From WSZY01 sp964559845 (GTDB taxonomy: Bacteria; Pseudomonadota; Zetaproteobacteria; Mariprofundales; Mariprofundaceae): a stretch of DNA of 27,106 nt. The notes beneath the pieces were generated by a model, which searched no databases, was not told where the DNA came from, and saw only the letters and a list, made by a program, of their open reading frames with translations. Of this stretch, positions 1 to 7,878 are shown in pieces; the first letter of the stretch is position 1; each line of letters begins with the position of its first letter. The position numbers were made by a program, and so were the translations under genes. Where the stretch lies: NCBI GenBank assembly GCA_964559845.1, contig CAZLJF010000024.1, forward strand, positions 1 to 27,106, written 5' to 3'.

Positions 1-113
1 CCATGGATGTTGAGCTGATCACACCGATCGCCATGGATAAAGAGCTGCGTTTCGCAATTCGTGAGGGTGGCCGTACTGTTGGTGCCGGTGTCGTCACCAG
101 TATTACTGAGTAA
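1..113 (+). CDS. tuf: Elongation factor Tu, C-terminal end (partial)
   Basis: The first bases encode the last 36 residues of EF-Tu, the GTPase that delivers aminoacyl-tRNA to the ribosome. The reading frame starting at base 3 gives the diagnostic tail with FAIREGGRTVGAGVV followed by a TAA at 111-113. The 5' part lies outside the window. It sits 10 bases upstream of rpsJ, which fits the common str-S10 arrangement (rpsL, rpsG, fusA, tuf, then rpsJ) and suggests co-transcription with the ribosomal cluster that follows. Confidence 0.95.
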   Translation, partial: MDVELITPIAMDKELRFAIREGGRTVGAGVVTSITE

Positions 114-123
114 GGGGGCTATT

Positions 124-435
124 GTGGCAGCTACTCAAAGTATTCGTATTCGTCTGAAGGCATTCGATCATCGTATCCTCGATAAAAGTGCGGAAGATAT
201 TGTGGCAACTGCCAAGCGTACAGGTGCCGAGGTTCGTGGGCCTATCCCGATCCCGACCCGTATCAGGAAGTTTTGCGTGATTCGTTCGCCGCATAAATAC
301 AAAGATTCACGTGAGCAGTTCGAGATCCGCACGCACAAGCGCCTGCTGGATATTGACAAGCCGACTCCACAGACTGTGGATGCACTGATGAAACTTGATC
401 TTCCATCCGGCGTGGATGTTGAGATCAAGCTGTAA
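124..435 (+). CDS. rpsJ: 30S ribosomal protein S10
   Basis: S10 is a 103-residue protein of the 30S head and, as NusE, also partners NusB in antitermination of rRNA transcription. The frame is open further upstream, but I chose the GTG at 124. It lies a few bases after a GGGGG ribosome-binding site at 115-118, falls just after the tuf stop, and gives exactly the usual family length. The family motifs IRIRLKAFDHRILD at the N terminus and IRSPHKYKDSREQFEIRTHKR in the centre are clear. It is the first gene of the S10 operon. Confidence 0.97.
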   Translation: MAATQSIRIRLKAFDHRILDKSAEDIVATAKRTGAEVRGPIPIPTRIRKFCVIRSPHKYKDSREQFEIRTHKRLLDIDKPTPQTVDALMKLDLPSGVDVEIKL

Positions 436-448
436 CGGGGAGATTATC

Positions 449-1078
449 ATGAGTGGATTGATCGCCCGTAAAGCGGGCATGACCCAGATTTTTGATGAAC
501 GCGGCTCCGCAATTGCGGTAACTGTGCTCAATGTTGAACCGTGCAAGGTCATTGCACGCCGTACTGCCGAAAAGGATGGTTATGATGCCATTCAGGTTGG
601 TCATGGTGCTGCCAGGCGTCACAATTCCCGTGCGCTGCAGGGTCACTACGCCAAGCATGGTCAGGAAGTGATGGGCGGTTTACGTGAATTTCGTGTTGCC
701 GCTGATGCCGAGTTTGAGCCCGGCCAGGAGTTAAAAGCAACCATGTTTGAGGTAGGGCAGAAGCTGGATATTGTCGGCACCTCAAAGGGTCGCGGCTTTG
801 CCGGCGTAATGAAACGCTACAACTTCGGTGGCGGACGTGCGACTCATGGGGCTGAAAAGGTGCATCGCCAGATGGGTTCAACCGGTCAGTGCCAGTGGCC
901 CGGTCGTGTTTTTCCGGGCAAGAAGATGCCGGGTCACTATGGTGCCGAGCGTGTCACTGTTCAGAACATCGAAGTGATTCGTATTGATGAAGAAGAGAAT
1001 CGTATCCTGGTCAAGGGTGCAGTTCCCGGAGCCAAGAACGGCCTGCTGGAACTTCGCTCTGCCGTGAAGGGAGCATAA
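449..1078 (+). CDS. rplC: 50S ribosomal protein L3
   Basis: L3 (209 residues) binds 23S rRNA near the peptidyl-transferase centre and is one of the first proteins to assemble. The ATG at 449 follows a GGGGAG site at 437-442 and gives MSGLIARKAGMTQIF, the normal family start; the frame is also open upstream, inside rpsJ. The central loop contains GQCQWPGRVFPGKKMPGH, which includes the region where a conserved Gln is methylated by PrmB in other bacteria. The gene ends in a TAATG junction with rplD. Confidence 0.97.
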   Translation: MSGLIARKAGMTQIFDERGSAIAVTVLNVEPCKVIARRTAEKDGYDAIQVGHGAARRHNSRALQGHYAKHGQEVMGGLREFRVAADAEFEPGQELKATMFEVGQKLDIVGTSKGRGFAGVMKRYNFGGGRATHGAEKVHRQMGSTGQCQWPGRVFPGKKMPGHYGAERVTVQNIEVIRIDEEENRILVKGAVPGAKNGLLELRSAVKGA

Positions 1079-1080
1079 TG

Positions 1081-1704
1081 ATGGCAAAGATCGATATTGT
1101 TGATCAGGCCAACAGGAAGGTTGGCACGCGTGAACTCAATGCTGCTGTGTTCGGTCTCGATGCAGACGCAGGTTTTGTTCATCGTGTATATACTTCACTG
1201 GCAAGTGCCCAGCGTTTTGGTCATTCAAAGACCAAATCCCGCGGCGAGGTTTCCGGTGGTGGTAAGAAGCCGTTCAGGCAAAAGGGAACAGGGCGTGCTC
1301 GTCAGGGTTCAACTCGTGCAACCCAGTTGCGTCACGGTGGTATCCCGCATGGCCCTAAAGGCAATAGCAGTTTCACATCACGTGTAAACAAGAAAGAGCG
1401 TCAGCGCGCAGTTCGTCTGGTTCTTTCCGATGCTTTTCGTGAAGGGCGTCTGATTGTGCTTGATAAATTCGAGCTGGATGCACCAAAAACAAAGGATTTT
1501 GTGACTGTGGCGGATGCATTGTCCGTATCTTCCGGCCTTTATGTTTTGGCTGAAGCGAACAGGGCAGTTGAGCTTTCCGGTCGTAATATTCCGAACACCA
1601 AGGTTGTTCTGAATGGTCAGATGAACCTGCATGATCTTCTGAAATATGACCATGTTGTCATGACAGAAGCGGCCGTGGCAAAGATTGAGGAGAGTTTGGC
1701 ATGA
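1081..1704 (+). CDS. rplD: 50S ribosomal protein L4
   Basis: L4 (207 residues from this start) lines the constriction of the peptide exit tunnel with its extended loop, visible here as the basic stretch PFRQKGTGRARQGSTRATQ. In enteric bacteria L4 also represses the S10 operon; no equivalent leader can be judged here. Two adjacent ATGs (1078 and 1081) are possible. The second has better spacing (7 bases) from the GGGAG at 1069-1073. The first would overlap the rplC stop. The 3' end overlaps rplW by four bases (ATGA). Confidence 0.96.
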   Translation: MAKIDIVDQANRKVGTRELNAAVFGLDADAGFVHRVYTSLASAQRFGHSKTKSRGEVSGGGKKPFRQKGTGRARQGSTRATQLRHGGIPHGPKGNSSFTSRVNKKERQRAVRLVLSDAFREGRLIVLDKFELDAPKTKDFVTVADALSVSSGLYVLAEANRAVELSGRNIPNTKVVLNGQMNLHDLLKYDHVVMTEAAVAKIEESLA

Positions 1705-2000
1705 GTGCGAATTACGAACATTTCAACACATTGCGCCAGCCGGTCATTACCGAAAAGAGCTATGCGGCTTCCGGCGATGCCAACCAGTACACATTCCGTG
1801 TTGCGCGTGATGCGACCAAGCAGCAGATCAAGGCTGCTGTCGAAGCGATTTTCGAAGTTGATGTCGAGAAGGTTCAGGTCATCAACGTACCGGGCAAGGA
1901 GAAGCGCCGTGGCTATCATCAGGGGCATCGTCCCGGATACCGTAAGGCAATGATCCGTCTGGCTGAAGGTCAGACTCTTGAAGTGGCAGAAGAGGCATAA
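1701..2000 (+). CDS. rplW: 50S ribosomal protein L23
   Basis: L23 (99 residues) sits at the tunnel exit and is the docking site for trigger factor and SRP. The N-terminal LRQPVITEKS and the basic loop around GKEKRRGYHQGHRPGYRKAMI are family signatures. The start codon overlaps the rplD stop (ATGA), which implies translational coupling. Length agrees with the family (about 95-100 residues). Confidence 0.96.
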   Translation: MSANYEHFNTLRQPVITEKSYAASGDANQYTFRVARDATKQQIKAAVEAIFEVDVEKVQVINVPGKEKRRGYHQGHRPGYRKAMIRLAEGQTLEVAEEA

Positions 2001-2003
2001 ACG

Positions 2004-2834
2004 ATGGCACTGAAAGTATTTAAACCAATGACCAATGGCGCGCGCGGACGTGTGGCCGTTGTAAATCCGGATCTGCATAAAGGAGCGCCTGAAAAGAGTC
2101 TGACCCAGGGACTGACCAAATCCGGTGGGCGCAATAACAATGGCCGTGTAACTTCGGCCCATCGTGGCGGCGGGCACAAGCGTCTCTACCGCATGGTTGA
2201 TTTTAAGCGTGACAATTTTGGTGTCGAAGGTAAGGTTGCGCGCATCGAATACGATCCTAACCGTTCGGCATATATTGCTCTGGTCGTATTTTCCAATGGC
2301 GACAAGCGTTACATCCTTGCACCGCAGGGCCTGCGTCCGGGTGACACGGTGATGTCTGGTCCGGATGCTGAAATTCGTCCGGGTAATGCATTGCCGCTGA
2401 GCAATATCCGGGTTGGTACGATGTTGCATAATATTGAGATGCGCCCTGGCAAGGGCGGACAGATGGGCCGCAGTGCAGGTGTCGGCATTCAGTTGATGGG
2501 TAAGGAAGGAGATAAGGCTATCCTGAAGCTCCCGTCCGGCGAATTTCGTCGCGTAGAGATTCGCTGTATGGCGAGCATCGGTGTGATGGGCAATGCCGAC
2601 CATTCCAATCGCAAGGTTGGCAAGGCTGGTCGCTCCCGCTGGCTGGGTATCCGTCCAAATGTGCGTGGTGTGGCGATGAACCCGGTTGACCATCCGCATG
2701 GTGGTGGTGAAGGCCGTACGTCCGGTGGTCGTCATCCCGTAACCCCATGGGGTGTACCGACAAAAGGTCATAAGACACGTAAGAAGAACAAGGCGTCGAA
2801 TCGTGATATTATTCGCCGCCGTAATCAGAAGTGA
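2004..2834 (+). CDS. rplB: 50S ribosomal protein L2
   Basis: L2 (276 residues) is needed for subunit association and peptidyl-transferase activity. The C-terminal segment contains NPVDHPHGGGEGRTSGGRHP, which carries the conserved histidine known to be important for activity, followed by PWGVPTKGHKTR. The N-terminal half shows the usual SAHRGGGHKRLYRMVDFKR. It begins 3 bases after rplW and is followed by rpsS after 8 bases. Confidence 0.97.
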   Translation: MALKVFKPMTNGARGRVAVVNPDLHKGAPEKSLTQGLTKSGGRNNNGRVTSAHRGGGHKRLYRMVDFKRDNFGVEGKVARIEYDPNRSAYIALVVFSNGDKRYILAPQGLRPGDTVMSGPDAEIRPGNALPLSNIRVGTMLHNIEMRPGKGGQMGRSAGVGIQLMGKEGDKAILKLPSGEFRRVEIRCMASIGVMGNADHSNRKVGKAGRSRWLGIRPNVRGVAMNPVDHPHGGGEGRTSGGRHPVTPWGVPTKGHKTRKKNKASNRDIIRRRNQK

Positions 2835-2842
2835 GGTAAATC

Positions 2843-3121
2843 ATGGCGCGTTCACTGAAGAAAGGGCCATACATCGAGCCTTCTTTGGCTAAAAAGGTTC
2901 AGGCGGCTCAAGAAGGCAACAAGGGAGTGATCAAGACATGGTCACGCCGCTCTACAATCTCACCTGATTTCGTGGGATTAAACTTTGCAGTGCATAATGG
3001 CAACAAGTTTGTTCCTGTGCATGTGACGGAGAATATGGTTGGCCACAAACTGGGCGAATTTTCGCCGACCCGTACCTATTATGGTCACGGCGCTGATAAA
3101 AAGGCCAGGAAGAAGAGGTAA
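2843..3121 (+). CDS. rpsS: 30S ribosomal protein S19
   Basis: S19 (92 residues, the standard length) lies in the 30S head next to S13 and touches tRNA. It begins MARSLKKGPYIEPSL and contains TWSRRSTISPDFVGL and the C-terminal GEFSPTRTYYGHGADKKA, all typical. A GAGGTAAAT ribosome-binding region precedes the ATG. It is followed by rplV after 5 bases. Confidence 0.97.
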   Translation: MARSLKKGPYIEPSLAKKVQAAQEGNKGVIKTWSRRSTISPDFVGLNFAVHNGNKFVPVHVTENMVGHKLGEFSPTRTYYGHGADKKARKKR

Positions 3122-3126
3122 GAGCG

Positions 3127-3468
3127 ATGAGTGAAGAAGTGCGCGCTCTACAGAAAGATGCGCAGATCAGTGCCCAGAAGGCCCGCTTGATGGCGGATGC
3201 TATTCGTGGCTTGACAGTCGACCGTGCTCTGGCAGTGCTTGCATTGTCACCGAAGAAGTCGGCCAGGCTGATCGAAAAGGTTCTGAAATCTGCTGTCGCC
3301 AATGCCGAGCAGAACAATGGTCTGGATGTCGATAGCCTTTTTGTTTCAACTGTAAAGGTTGATGAAGGTGCAGTTTTGAAGCGCTATCGTCCGAAAGGCA
3401 TGGGTCGTATGCGTCAACGCTTCCGCCGTCGTAGTCACATTACTGTGGCTGTGGCTGAGCGCGGTTAA
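3127..3468 (+). CDS. rplV: 50S ribosomal protein L22
   Basis: L22 (113 residues) contacts all 23S rRNA domains, and its beta-hairpin forms, with L4, the narrowest part of the exit tunnel. The hairpin is visible as VLKRYRPKGMGRMRQRFRRR near residues 82-103. Changes in this loop are a known route to macrolide resistance; nothing unusual such as an insertion is visible. The N-terminal QISAQKARLMADAIRGL motif supports the assignment. Confidence 0.96.
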   Translation: MSEEVRALQKDAQISAQKARLMADAIRGLTVDRALAVLALSPKKSARLIEKVLKSAVANAEQNNGLDVDSLFVSTVKVDEGAVLKRYRPKGMGRMRQRFRRRSHITVAVAERG

Positions 3469-3480
3469 AGGAGCTCTTAG

Positions 3481-4128
3481 ATGGGACAGAAGGTTAATCC
3501 AATTGGTTTCCGCGTCGGCATTACCCGTGGCTGGGAATCAGTCTGGTATGCAGAGAAGAATTTTGGTGAGCAGTTGCGCGATGATATTCGCATGCGTCGT
3601 TATGTGAAGGATCGTTTGAAGCATGCCGGCATCTCCAGAATTATTATTGAACGCCCGGCCGACAAGGTGAAGTTGACCGTGCATACTGCCCGTCCAGGCG
3701 TTGTGATTGGCAAGAAGGGTGCAGAGATCGAGGCGCTGCGCCAGGATCTGGCTAACAAGTTTGGTCAGCAGGTGGATGTGTATATCGTTGAGATTCGTCG
3801 TCCGGAAGCGGAAGCGCAACTGGTGGCCGAAAATATAGCCTTTCAGCTCGAGAAGCGTATCGCATTCCGTCGCGCCATGAAGCGCGCCATGCAGGGTGCA
3901 TTGCGTATGGGGGCGAAAGGTATCAAGGTTCAGTGTTCCGGGCGTCTTGGTGGTGCGGATATTGCACGTATTGAAGGTTACCGTGAAGGCCGCGTTCCGC
4001 TGCATACCATGCGTGCGGATATTGATTACGGCTTTGCAGAAGCAAAGACCACATATGGAATTATCGGCGTGAAGGTCTGGGTGTTCAATGGCGAGAAGCT
4101 TGGCAACGCTGATGAGACCGAAGCGTAA
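3481..4128 (+). CDS. rpsC: 30S ribosomal protein S3
   Basis: S3 (215 residues) forms part of the mRNA entry channel and has helicase-like activity together with S4 and S5. It begins MGQKVNPIGFRVGITRGW, has a type-II KH domain with the GXXG-like IGKKG at residues 76-80, and ends in the S3-C domain (SGRLGGADIAR, GYREGRVPLHTMRADIDYG). It is somewhat shorter than the E. coli protein because the variable C-terminal tail is reduced. A GGAG site lies at 3470-3473. Confidence 0.97.
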   Translation: MGQKVNPIGFRVGITRGWESVWYAEKNFGEQLRDDIRMRRYVKDRLKHAGISRIIIERPADKVKLTVHTARPGVVIGKKGAEIEALRQDLANKFGQQVDVYIVEIRRPEAEAQLVAENIAFQLEKRIAFRRAMKRAMQGALRMGAKGIKVQCSGRLGGADIARIEGYREGRVPLHTMRADIDYGFAEAKTTYGIIGVKVWVFNGEKLGNADETEA

Positions 4129-4143
4129 AGAGGTTTGTAGATC

Positions 4144-4566
4144 ATGTTGCAACCTAAGAAAATTAAATGGCGTAAGCATCATAAAGAGCTGCGGCGCATT
4201 CGCGGTATCAGCGAACGTGGTGCCAGCCTGAACTTTGGCGATTTCGGTTTGAAGGCAATGGAGCCTGGTCGTATCACGGCACGCCAGATTGAAGCAGCCC
4301 GTATTACCATGACCCGTCATATCAAGCGTCAGGGTCGTGTGTGGATCCGTATGTTTCCGGATCTGCCTGTATCCAAGAAACCCGCCGAAGTACGTATGGG
4401 TAAGGGTAAGGGTTCGCCGGAATACTGGGTGGCCGCTGTAAAGGCTGGCCGTATCCTTTATGAGATGGATGGTGTTGATGAGGGGCTGGCACGTGAGGCA
4501 CTGACTCGTGCTGCCGCCAAGCTTCCGATTCGTACCAAGATTGTTGTTCGTGGAGTTGGACGATGA
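4144..4566 (+). CDS. rplP: 50S ribosomal protein L16
   Basis: L16 (140 residues) helps position A-site tRNA and is an essential late-assembly protein. The start MLQPKKIKWRKHHK and the motif GRITARQIEAARITMTRHIKR are characteristic. The conserved arginine of the RMGKGKG loop, which is hydroxylated in some bacteria, is present. The 3' end overlaps rpmC by four bases. Confidence 0.97.
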   Translation: MLQPKKIKWRKHHKELRRIRGISERGASLNFGDFGLKAMEPGRITARQIEAARITMTRHIKRQGRVWIRMFPDLPVSKKPAEVRMGKGKGSPEYWVAAVKAGRILYEMDGVDEGLAREALTRAAAKLPIRTKIVVRGVGR

Positions 4567-4748
4567 AAGCGAAGGAGTTACGTGAACTTTCCGATTCCGA
4601 TCTGAAAGAGCGTGTCAATGAACTGGCTGCTGAAGGCATGAAGCTACGCTTCCAAAAGGCTACCATGCAGTTGACCAATACAGCACGTGTTGGCCAGGTG
4701 AAGCGTGAAATTGCTCGCATCAAAACAATTCTGGCTGAACGCGGTTAA
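4563..4748 (+). CDS. rpmC: 50S ribosomal protein L29
   Basis: L29 (61 residues) is a small two-helix protein near the tunnel exit, adjacent to L23. The sequence MKAKELRELSDSDL and the C-terminal ARVGQVKREIARIKTIL are typical. Its ATG overlaps the rplP stop (ATGA), so translation is probably coupled. Confidence 0.96.
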   Translation: MKAKELRELSDSDLKERVNELAAEGMKLRFQKATMQLTNTARVGQVKREIARIKTILAERG

Positions 4749-4759
4749 GGGGTTAGATG

Positions 4760-5023
4760 ATGTCTGAAGCAAGTAATAAGCGTCGTCTTGAAGGTGTCGT
4801 GGTGAGTAATAAGGGTGAAAAGACCATTGTTGTTCAGGTGGAGCGTAAGTTTCTGCATCCGCGCTATCGCAAGACTGTTCGTTCGCATAAGAAATATATG
4901 GCGCACGATGCTGAAAACAGCTGCAATATCGGCGATACGGTTCGTATTGTTGAGTCTGCGCCAATTTCGCGCCGCAAGCGTTGGGTGATGGAAGCAGTTG
5001 TAACCCGCGCTGAGCAGTTGTAA
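4760..5023 (+). CDS. rpsQ: 30S ribosomal protein S17
   Basis: S17 (87 residues from this start) is a primary 16S rRNA binder with an OB fold. The motifs RLEGVVVSNKGEKTIVVQVER and the C-terminal RPISRRKRW-like APISRRKRWV are diagnostic. Two tandem ATGs occur at 4757 and 4760; the second has the better 7-base spacing from AAGGGG at 4747-4752, and the choice alters only one residue. Confidence 0.95.
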   Translation: MSEASNKRRLEGVVVSNKGEKTIVVQVERKFLHPRYRKTVRSHKKYMAHDAENSCNIGDTVRIVESAPISRRKRWVMEAVVTRAEQL

Positions 5024-5037
5024 GCGAGGTATAAGCG

Positions 5038-5406
5038 ATGATTCAGAATGAGAGCGTTCTAGAAGTTGCGGATAACTCCGGTGCCCGCAAGGTTGCCTGC
5101 ATCAAGGTGCTCGGCGGTTCCAAACGTCGTTATGCCCGCGTTGGCGATGTGATCGTTGTGGCTGTGAAGGATGCGGCGCCTGGTGGCAAGGTGAAGAAGG
5201 GCGATGTACAACGTGCTGTTGTGGTTCGTACTGCCAAAGAGTTTCGCCGTAAAGATGGCAGCTCTATCCGCTTTGATGAAAATGCGGCTGTGTTGCTGAC
5301 GAAGCAGGGCGAACCAATTGGCACTCGTATTTTTGGCCCTGTGACGCGTGAACTGCGCAGCAAGGGTTATATGAAAATTATTTCTCTGGCTCCAGAAGTT
5401 CTGTAA
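5038..5406 (+). CDS. rplN: 50S ribosomal protein L14
   Basis: L14 (122 residues, the standard length) forms an intersubunit bridge with 16S rRNA. It begins MIQNESVLEVADNSGARKV, and contains GGSKRRYARVGDVIVVAVK and GTRIFGPVTRELR, which are among the most conserved L14 segments. It is preceded by a GCGAGG site and is the first gene of what is the spc operon in E. coli; no terminator or promoter is visible before it, so it is probably read through from the S10 genes. Confidence 0.97.
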   Translation: MIQNESVLEVADNSGARKVACIKVLGGSKRRYARVGDVIVVAVKDAAPGGKVKKGDVQRAVVVRTAKEFRRKDGSSIRFDENAAVLLTKQGEPIGTRIFGPVTRELRSKGYMKIISLAPEVL

Positions 5407-5427
5407 CCAGGGAAGGTGAGGCAAAAG

Positions 5428-5757
5428 ATGGCGACAAATATCAAGTCCCGAATCCGCCGTGATGATGAGGTGGTTGTGATTGCAGGCCGCGACAAGGGTG
5501 CGCGTGGTAAGGTGATTCGTGTAATTCCTGCCGATGGCCGGGTGTTGGTGAACAAGGTCAACATGATCAAGCGTCATACGCGTCCGACTCCGAATAGTGC
5601 CGGAGGCATTATTGAGAAGGAGGCTCCGATCGCAATTTCCAACGTGCAGTACTACTGCTCGAATTGCGATGCCGGCGTGCGTCTTGGCGCAAAACAACTT
5701 GAAGATGGACGCAAGGTTCGCACCTGCCGTAAATGCGGCGAAGTGCTGGATCGCTAG
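5428..5757 (+). CDS. rplX: 50S ribosomal protein L24, four-cysteine form
   Basis: L24 (109 residues) initiates large-subunit assembly through its KOW domain (residues about 12-45, DEVVVIAGRDKGARGKVIRV). I chose the ATG at 5428 over the in-frame GTG at 5416, since the GGTGAGG at 5415-5421 then serves as ribosome-binding site. The C terminus carries two CxxC pairs (C77/C80 and C100/C103), a probable zinc ribbon that is present in many L24 proteins but absent from E. coli. Confidence 0.95.
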   Translation: MATNIKSRIRRDDEVVVIAGRDKGARGKVIRVIPADGRVLVNKVNMIKRHTRPTPNSAGGIIEKEAPIAISNVQYYCSNCDAGVRLGAKQLEDGRKVRTCRKCGEVLDR

Positions 5758-5768
5758 GAGCTGAAGTG

Positions 5769-6308
5769 ATGGCACGTTTGAAAGAAGATTATAAAGCACG
5801 CGTTGTACCTGCGCTGACCAAGGAGTTTGGTTACAAGAATCCGATGCAGGTTCCGAGCATCAGCAAGATCGTAATCAACATGGGTGTTGGTGAAGCTTCC
5901 CAGAACCGTAAGGAGATTGAGGGAGCGCTGGCAGATATGACAGCTATTGCCGGCCAGAAGCCTGTGATGACCCGTGCACGCAAGTCAATTGCAAACTTCA
6001 AGCTGCGTGACGGTATGATTGTCGGCTGCCGCGTGACCCTGCGTGGCGATCGCATGTGGGAGTTTCTGGATCGTCTGGTGAATATCGCCCTGCCGCGTAT
6101 TCGTGATTTCAAGGGTGTCAGCCCGAACTCCTTTGATGGCCGTGGCAACTATACGCTGGGCGTCAAGGAGCAGATCATTTTCCCTGAAATTGATTATGAC
6201 AAGATAGATAAGATTCGCGGTATGGATATTACCATCTGTACCACTGCCAATACTAATGATGAAGGACGCGCACTGTTGAAGCAATTCAATATGCCGTTCC
6301 ATAACTAA
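5769..6308 (+). CDS. rplE: 50S ribosomal protein L5
   Basis: L5 (179 residues, identical to the E. coli length) binds 5S rRNA and contacts P-site tRNA in the central protuberance. The ATG at 5769 follows TAGGAG at 5755-5760 and gives MARLKEDYKARVVPAL; the frame is open upstream into rplX but that part is not conserved. Motifs IVINMGVGEASQN, GQKPVMTRARKSIA and GNYTLGVKEQIIFPEI are diagnostic. Confidence 0.97.
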   Translation: MARLKEDYKARVVPALTKEFGYKNPMQVPSISKIVINMGVGEASQNRKEIEGALADMTAIAGQKPVMTRARKSIANFKLRDGMIVGCRVTLRGDRMWEFLDRLVNIALPRIRDFKGVSPNSFDGRGNYTLGVKEQIIFPEIDYDKIDKIRGMDITICTTANTNDEGRALLKQFNMPFHN

Positions 6309-6320
6309 GAGGAGCTTGCA

Positions 6321-6506
6321 ATGGCAACTAAGGCTCTGATTGCAAAGTGCAATCGCAAACCAAAGTTTAAGGTTCGTTCATATACGCGCTGCCAGCTGTG
6401 TGGACGTCCGCATTCCGTTTACCGGAAGTTCGGTATTTGCCGTATCTGTCTGCGTAAACATGCCCTGGCCGGTGAAATTCCGGGCATGGTTAAATCCAGC
6501 TGGTAA
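6321..6506 (+). CDS. rpsN: 30S ribosomal protein S14, short zinc-binding (type Z) form
   Basis: S14 (61 residues) stabilises the 30S head. This is the short zinc form with the four ligands C24, C27, C40 and C43 (CQLCGRPHSVYRKFGICRIC), as in Thermus and Bacillus. Beta- and gammaproteobacteria, and to my knowledge most alphaproteobacteria, carry the roughly 100-residue zinc-free form at this place, so it is a useful lineage clue. It is preceded by AGAGGAG at 6307-6313. Confidence 0.96.
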   Translation: MATKALIAKCNRKPKFKVRSYTRCQLCGRPHSVYRKFGICRICLRKHALAGEIPGMVKSSW

Positions 6507-6534
6507 TCGGAAGCGGGTAGGAGATTATAATCTT

Positions 6535-6930
6535 ATGATGATGGATAGAATTGCCGACATGCTGACTCGCATTCGTAATGCGCAGGCAGCAGGTATTGAA
6601 AAGATTGAATTGCCGGCGAGCAAAACACTGCTTGCCATGGCGGAAATCCTGAAGGAAGAGGGCTATATTGCCGCTGCAAAGGCCTATAATCATAAAGGTC
6701 ACCGCTTTCTTCGTCTGACACTTCGTTATGATGACGAGGGAGCACCGGTGATTCGTGAAATTCAGCGTGTTTCCAAGCCTGGGCGTCGTGTTTATGCAAG
6801 TGCGGAAGAACTCCCCCGCGTTCGTCGCGGCTATGGCGTAGCTGTAGTGAGTACTTCACAGGGAATTATGACCGATAAAAAAGCGCGTGCTGCCAAGATT
6901 GGTGGTGAAGTGCTTTGCACCGTATTTTGA
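6535..6930 (+). CDS. rpsH: 30S ribosomal protein S8
   Basis: S8 (131 residues) is a primary binder of the 16S central domain and the translational repressor of the spc operon in E. coli. Three consecutive ATG codons lie at 6535, 6538 and 6541, all followed by DRIADMLTRIRNAQ. I chose the first because it is nearest to the TAGGAG at 6518-6523 (11-base spacing). The C-terminal STSQGIMTDKKARAAKIGGE is typical. The frame extends upstream through rpsN, but that part is not S8. Confidence 0.96.
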   Translation: MMMDRIADMLTRIRNAQAAGIEKIELPASKTLLAMAEILKEEGYIAAAKAYNHKGHRFLRLTLRYDDEGAPVIREIQRVSKPGRRVYASAEELPRVRRGYGVAVVSTSQGIMTDKKARAAKIGGEVLCTVF

Positions 6931-6941
6931 GGTAACACGAT

Positions 6942-7475
6942 ATGTCTCGAATTGGTAAACAACCCATTACTCTGCCTGCCGGCGTTGAAGTCAGGATTGA
7001 TGCCGCAAGCGTGACAGTCAAGGGCCCGAAAGGTGAAATGACATCGCCGCTTTTTAATGGTATCACTGTTTCACAGGAGGGTAGCGAACTTAAGCTGGCC
7101 TGTGCGGATCTGGGTAACAAGAAAATGAAAAGCAACTTCGGCCTGGCCCGTGCACTGCTGGCTAACAATGTGACCGGTGTAAGTGAGGGCTTCAGGAAGG
7201 TGCTTGAGCTGCGTGGCGTCGGTTATCGTGCCCAGGCTCAGGGCAGGAAGCTGAATCTTTCACTGGGCTTTTCGCATCCTGTTGAGTATGAAGTGCCGGA
7301 GGGTGTGGAAGCTCAGGTTGACAAGAGCAACATCATTATTACCGGTGTGGACAAGCAGAAGGTCGGGCAGGTGGCTGCCGAGATCCGCGCTTACCGTCCG
7401 CCTGAGCCATACAAGGGCAAGGGTGTTCGTTATGCCGATGAGTATGTTGCCATGAAGGAAGGTAAGAAGGCCTAA
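6942..7475 (+). CDS. rplF: 50S ribosomal protein L6
   Basis: L6 (177 residues) binds 23S rRNA near the sarcin-ricin loop and affects elongation-factor binding. It contains the two tandem L6 folds; the N-terminal SRIGKQPITLPAGV, the central LRGVGYRAQAQGRKLNLSLG and the C-terminal IRAYRPPEPYKGKGVRY are characteristic. A GAGG site precedes the start. Confidence 0.97.
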   Translation: MSRIGKQPITLPAGVEVRIDAASVTVKGPKGEMTSPLFNGITVSQEGSELKLACADLGNKKMKSNFGLARALLANNVTGVSEGFRKVLELRGVGYRAQAQGRKLNLSLGFSHPVEYEVPEGVEAQVDKSNIIITGVDKQKVGQVAAEIRAYRPPEPYKGKGVRYADEYVAMKEGKKA

Positions 7476-7514
7476 TCAGGACTTCTTGATAAGTTTAAGC
7501 AGGAGATTTGTTCA

Positions 7515-7868
7515 ATGTCTGCAAAGCGTTACGAAAATAGTGCTGCCATCCGGCGTTTGCGTCGTGTTCGTGCACGAGTAAAGTCAACGGGTCGGTTGCG
7601 TTTGAGCGTGTTTCGCTCATCCCGCCATATTTATGCCCAGATTATCGATGATGCCCAGGGCAAAACTCTGGCGGCCGCATCCAGTCTTGATAAAGAGATC
7701 AAGGGTGGTGGTAATCGTGAATCTGCGGAAGCGGTAGGTAAACTGCTTGGTGATCGTGCTGTCAAGGCGGGTATTAATGAAGTCTCTTTTGATCGTGGTC
7801 CTTTTCCATACCATGGTCGTGTAAAAGCTCTGGCAGAAGGTGCACGCGCTGCCGGACTGAAGTTCTAG
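7515..7868 (+). CDS. rplR: 50S ribosomal protein L18
   Basis: L18 (117 residues) binds 5S rRNA and joins it to the large subunit. Motifs LRLSVFRSSRHIYAQIIDD and DRGPFPYHGRVKALAEGAR support the call. It is separated from rplF by 39 bases in which no gene, promoter or terminator could be recognised; an AGGAG site at 7501-7505 precedes the ATG. Confidence 0.97.
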   Translation: MSAKRYENSAAIRRLRRVRARVKSTGRLRLSVFRSSRHIYAQIIDDAQGKTLAAASSLDKEIKGGGNRESAEAVGKLLGDRAVKAGINEVSFDRGPFPYHGRVKALAEGARAAGLKF

Positions 7869-7878
7869 GAGTATATCC

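Noticed and set aside
1617..2771. Long minus-strand open frame of 384 codons opposite rplD-rplW-rplB
   Set aside because: It overlaps three unmistakable ribosomal protein genes and its translation is His/Thr-rich without domain character; a mirror frame caused by codon bias.
3538..4320. Minus-strand open frame of 260 codons opposite rpsC/rplP
   Set aside because: Shadow of rpsC; composition and lack of ribosome-binding site do not support a gene.
5059..5799. Minus-strand open frame of 246 codons opposite rplN/rplX
   Set aside because: Shadow of two conserved ribosomal genes; no recognisable domain.
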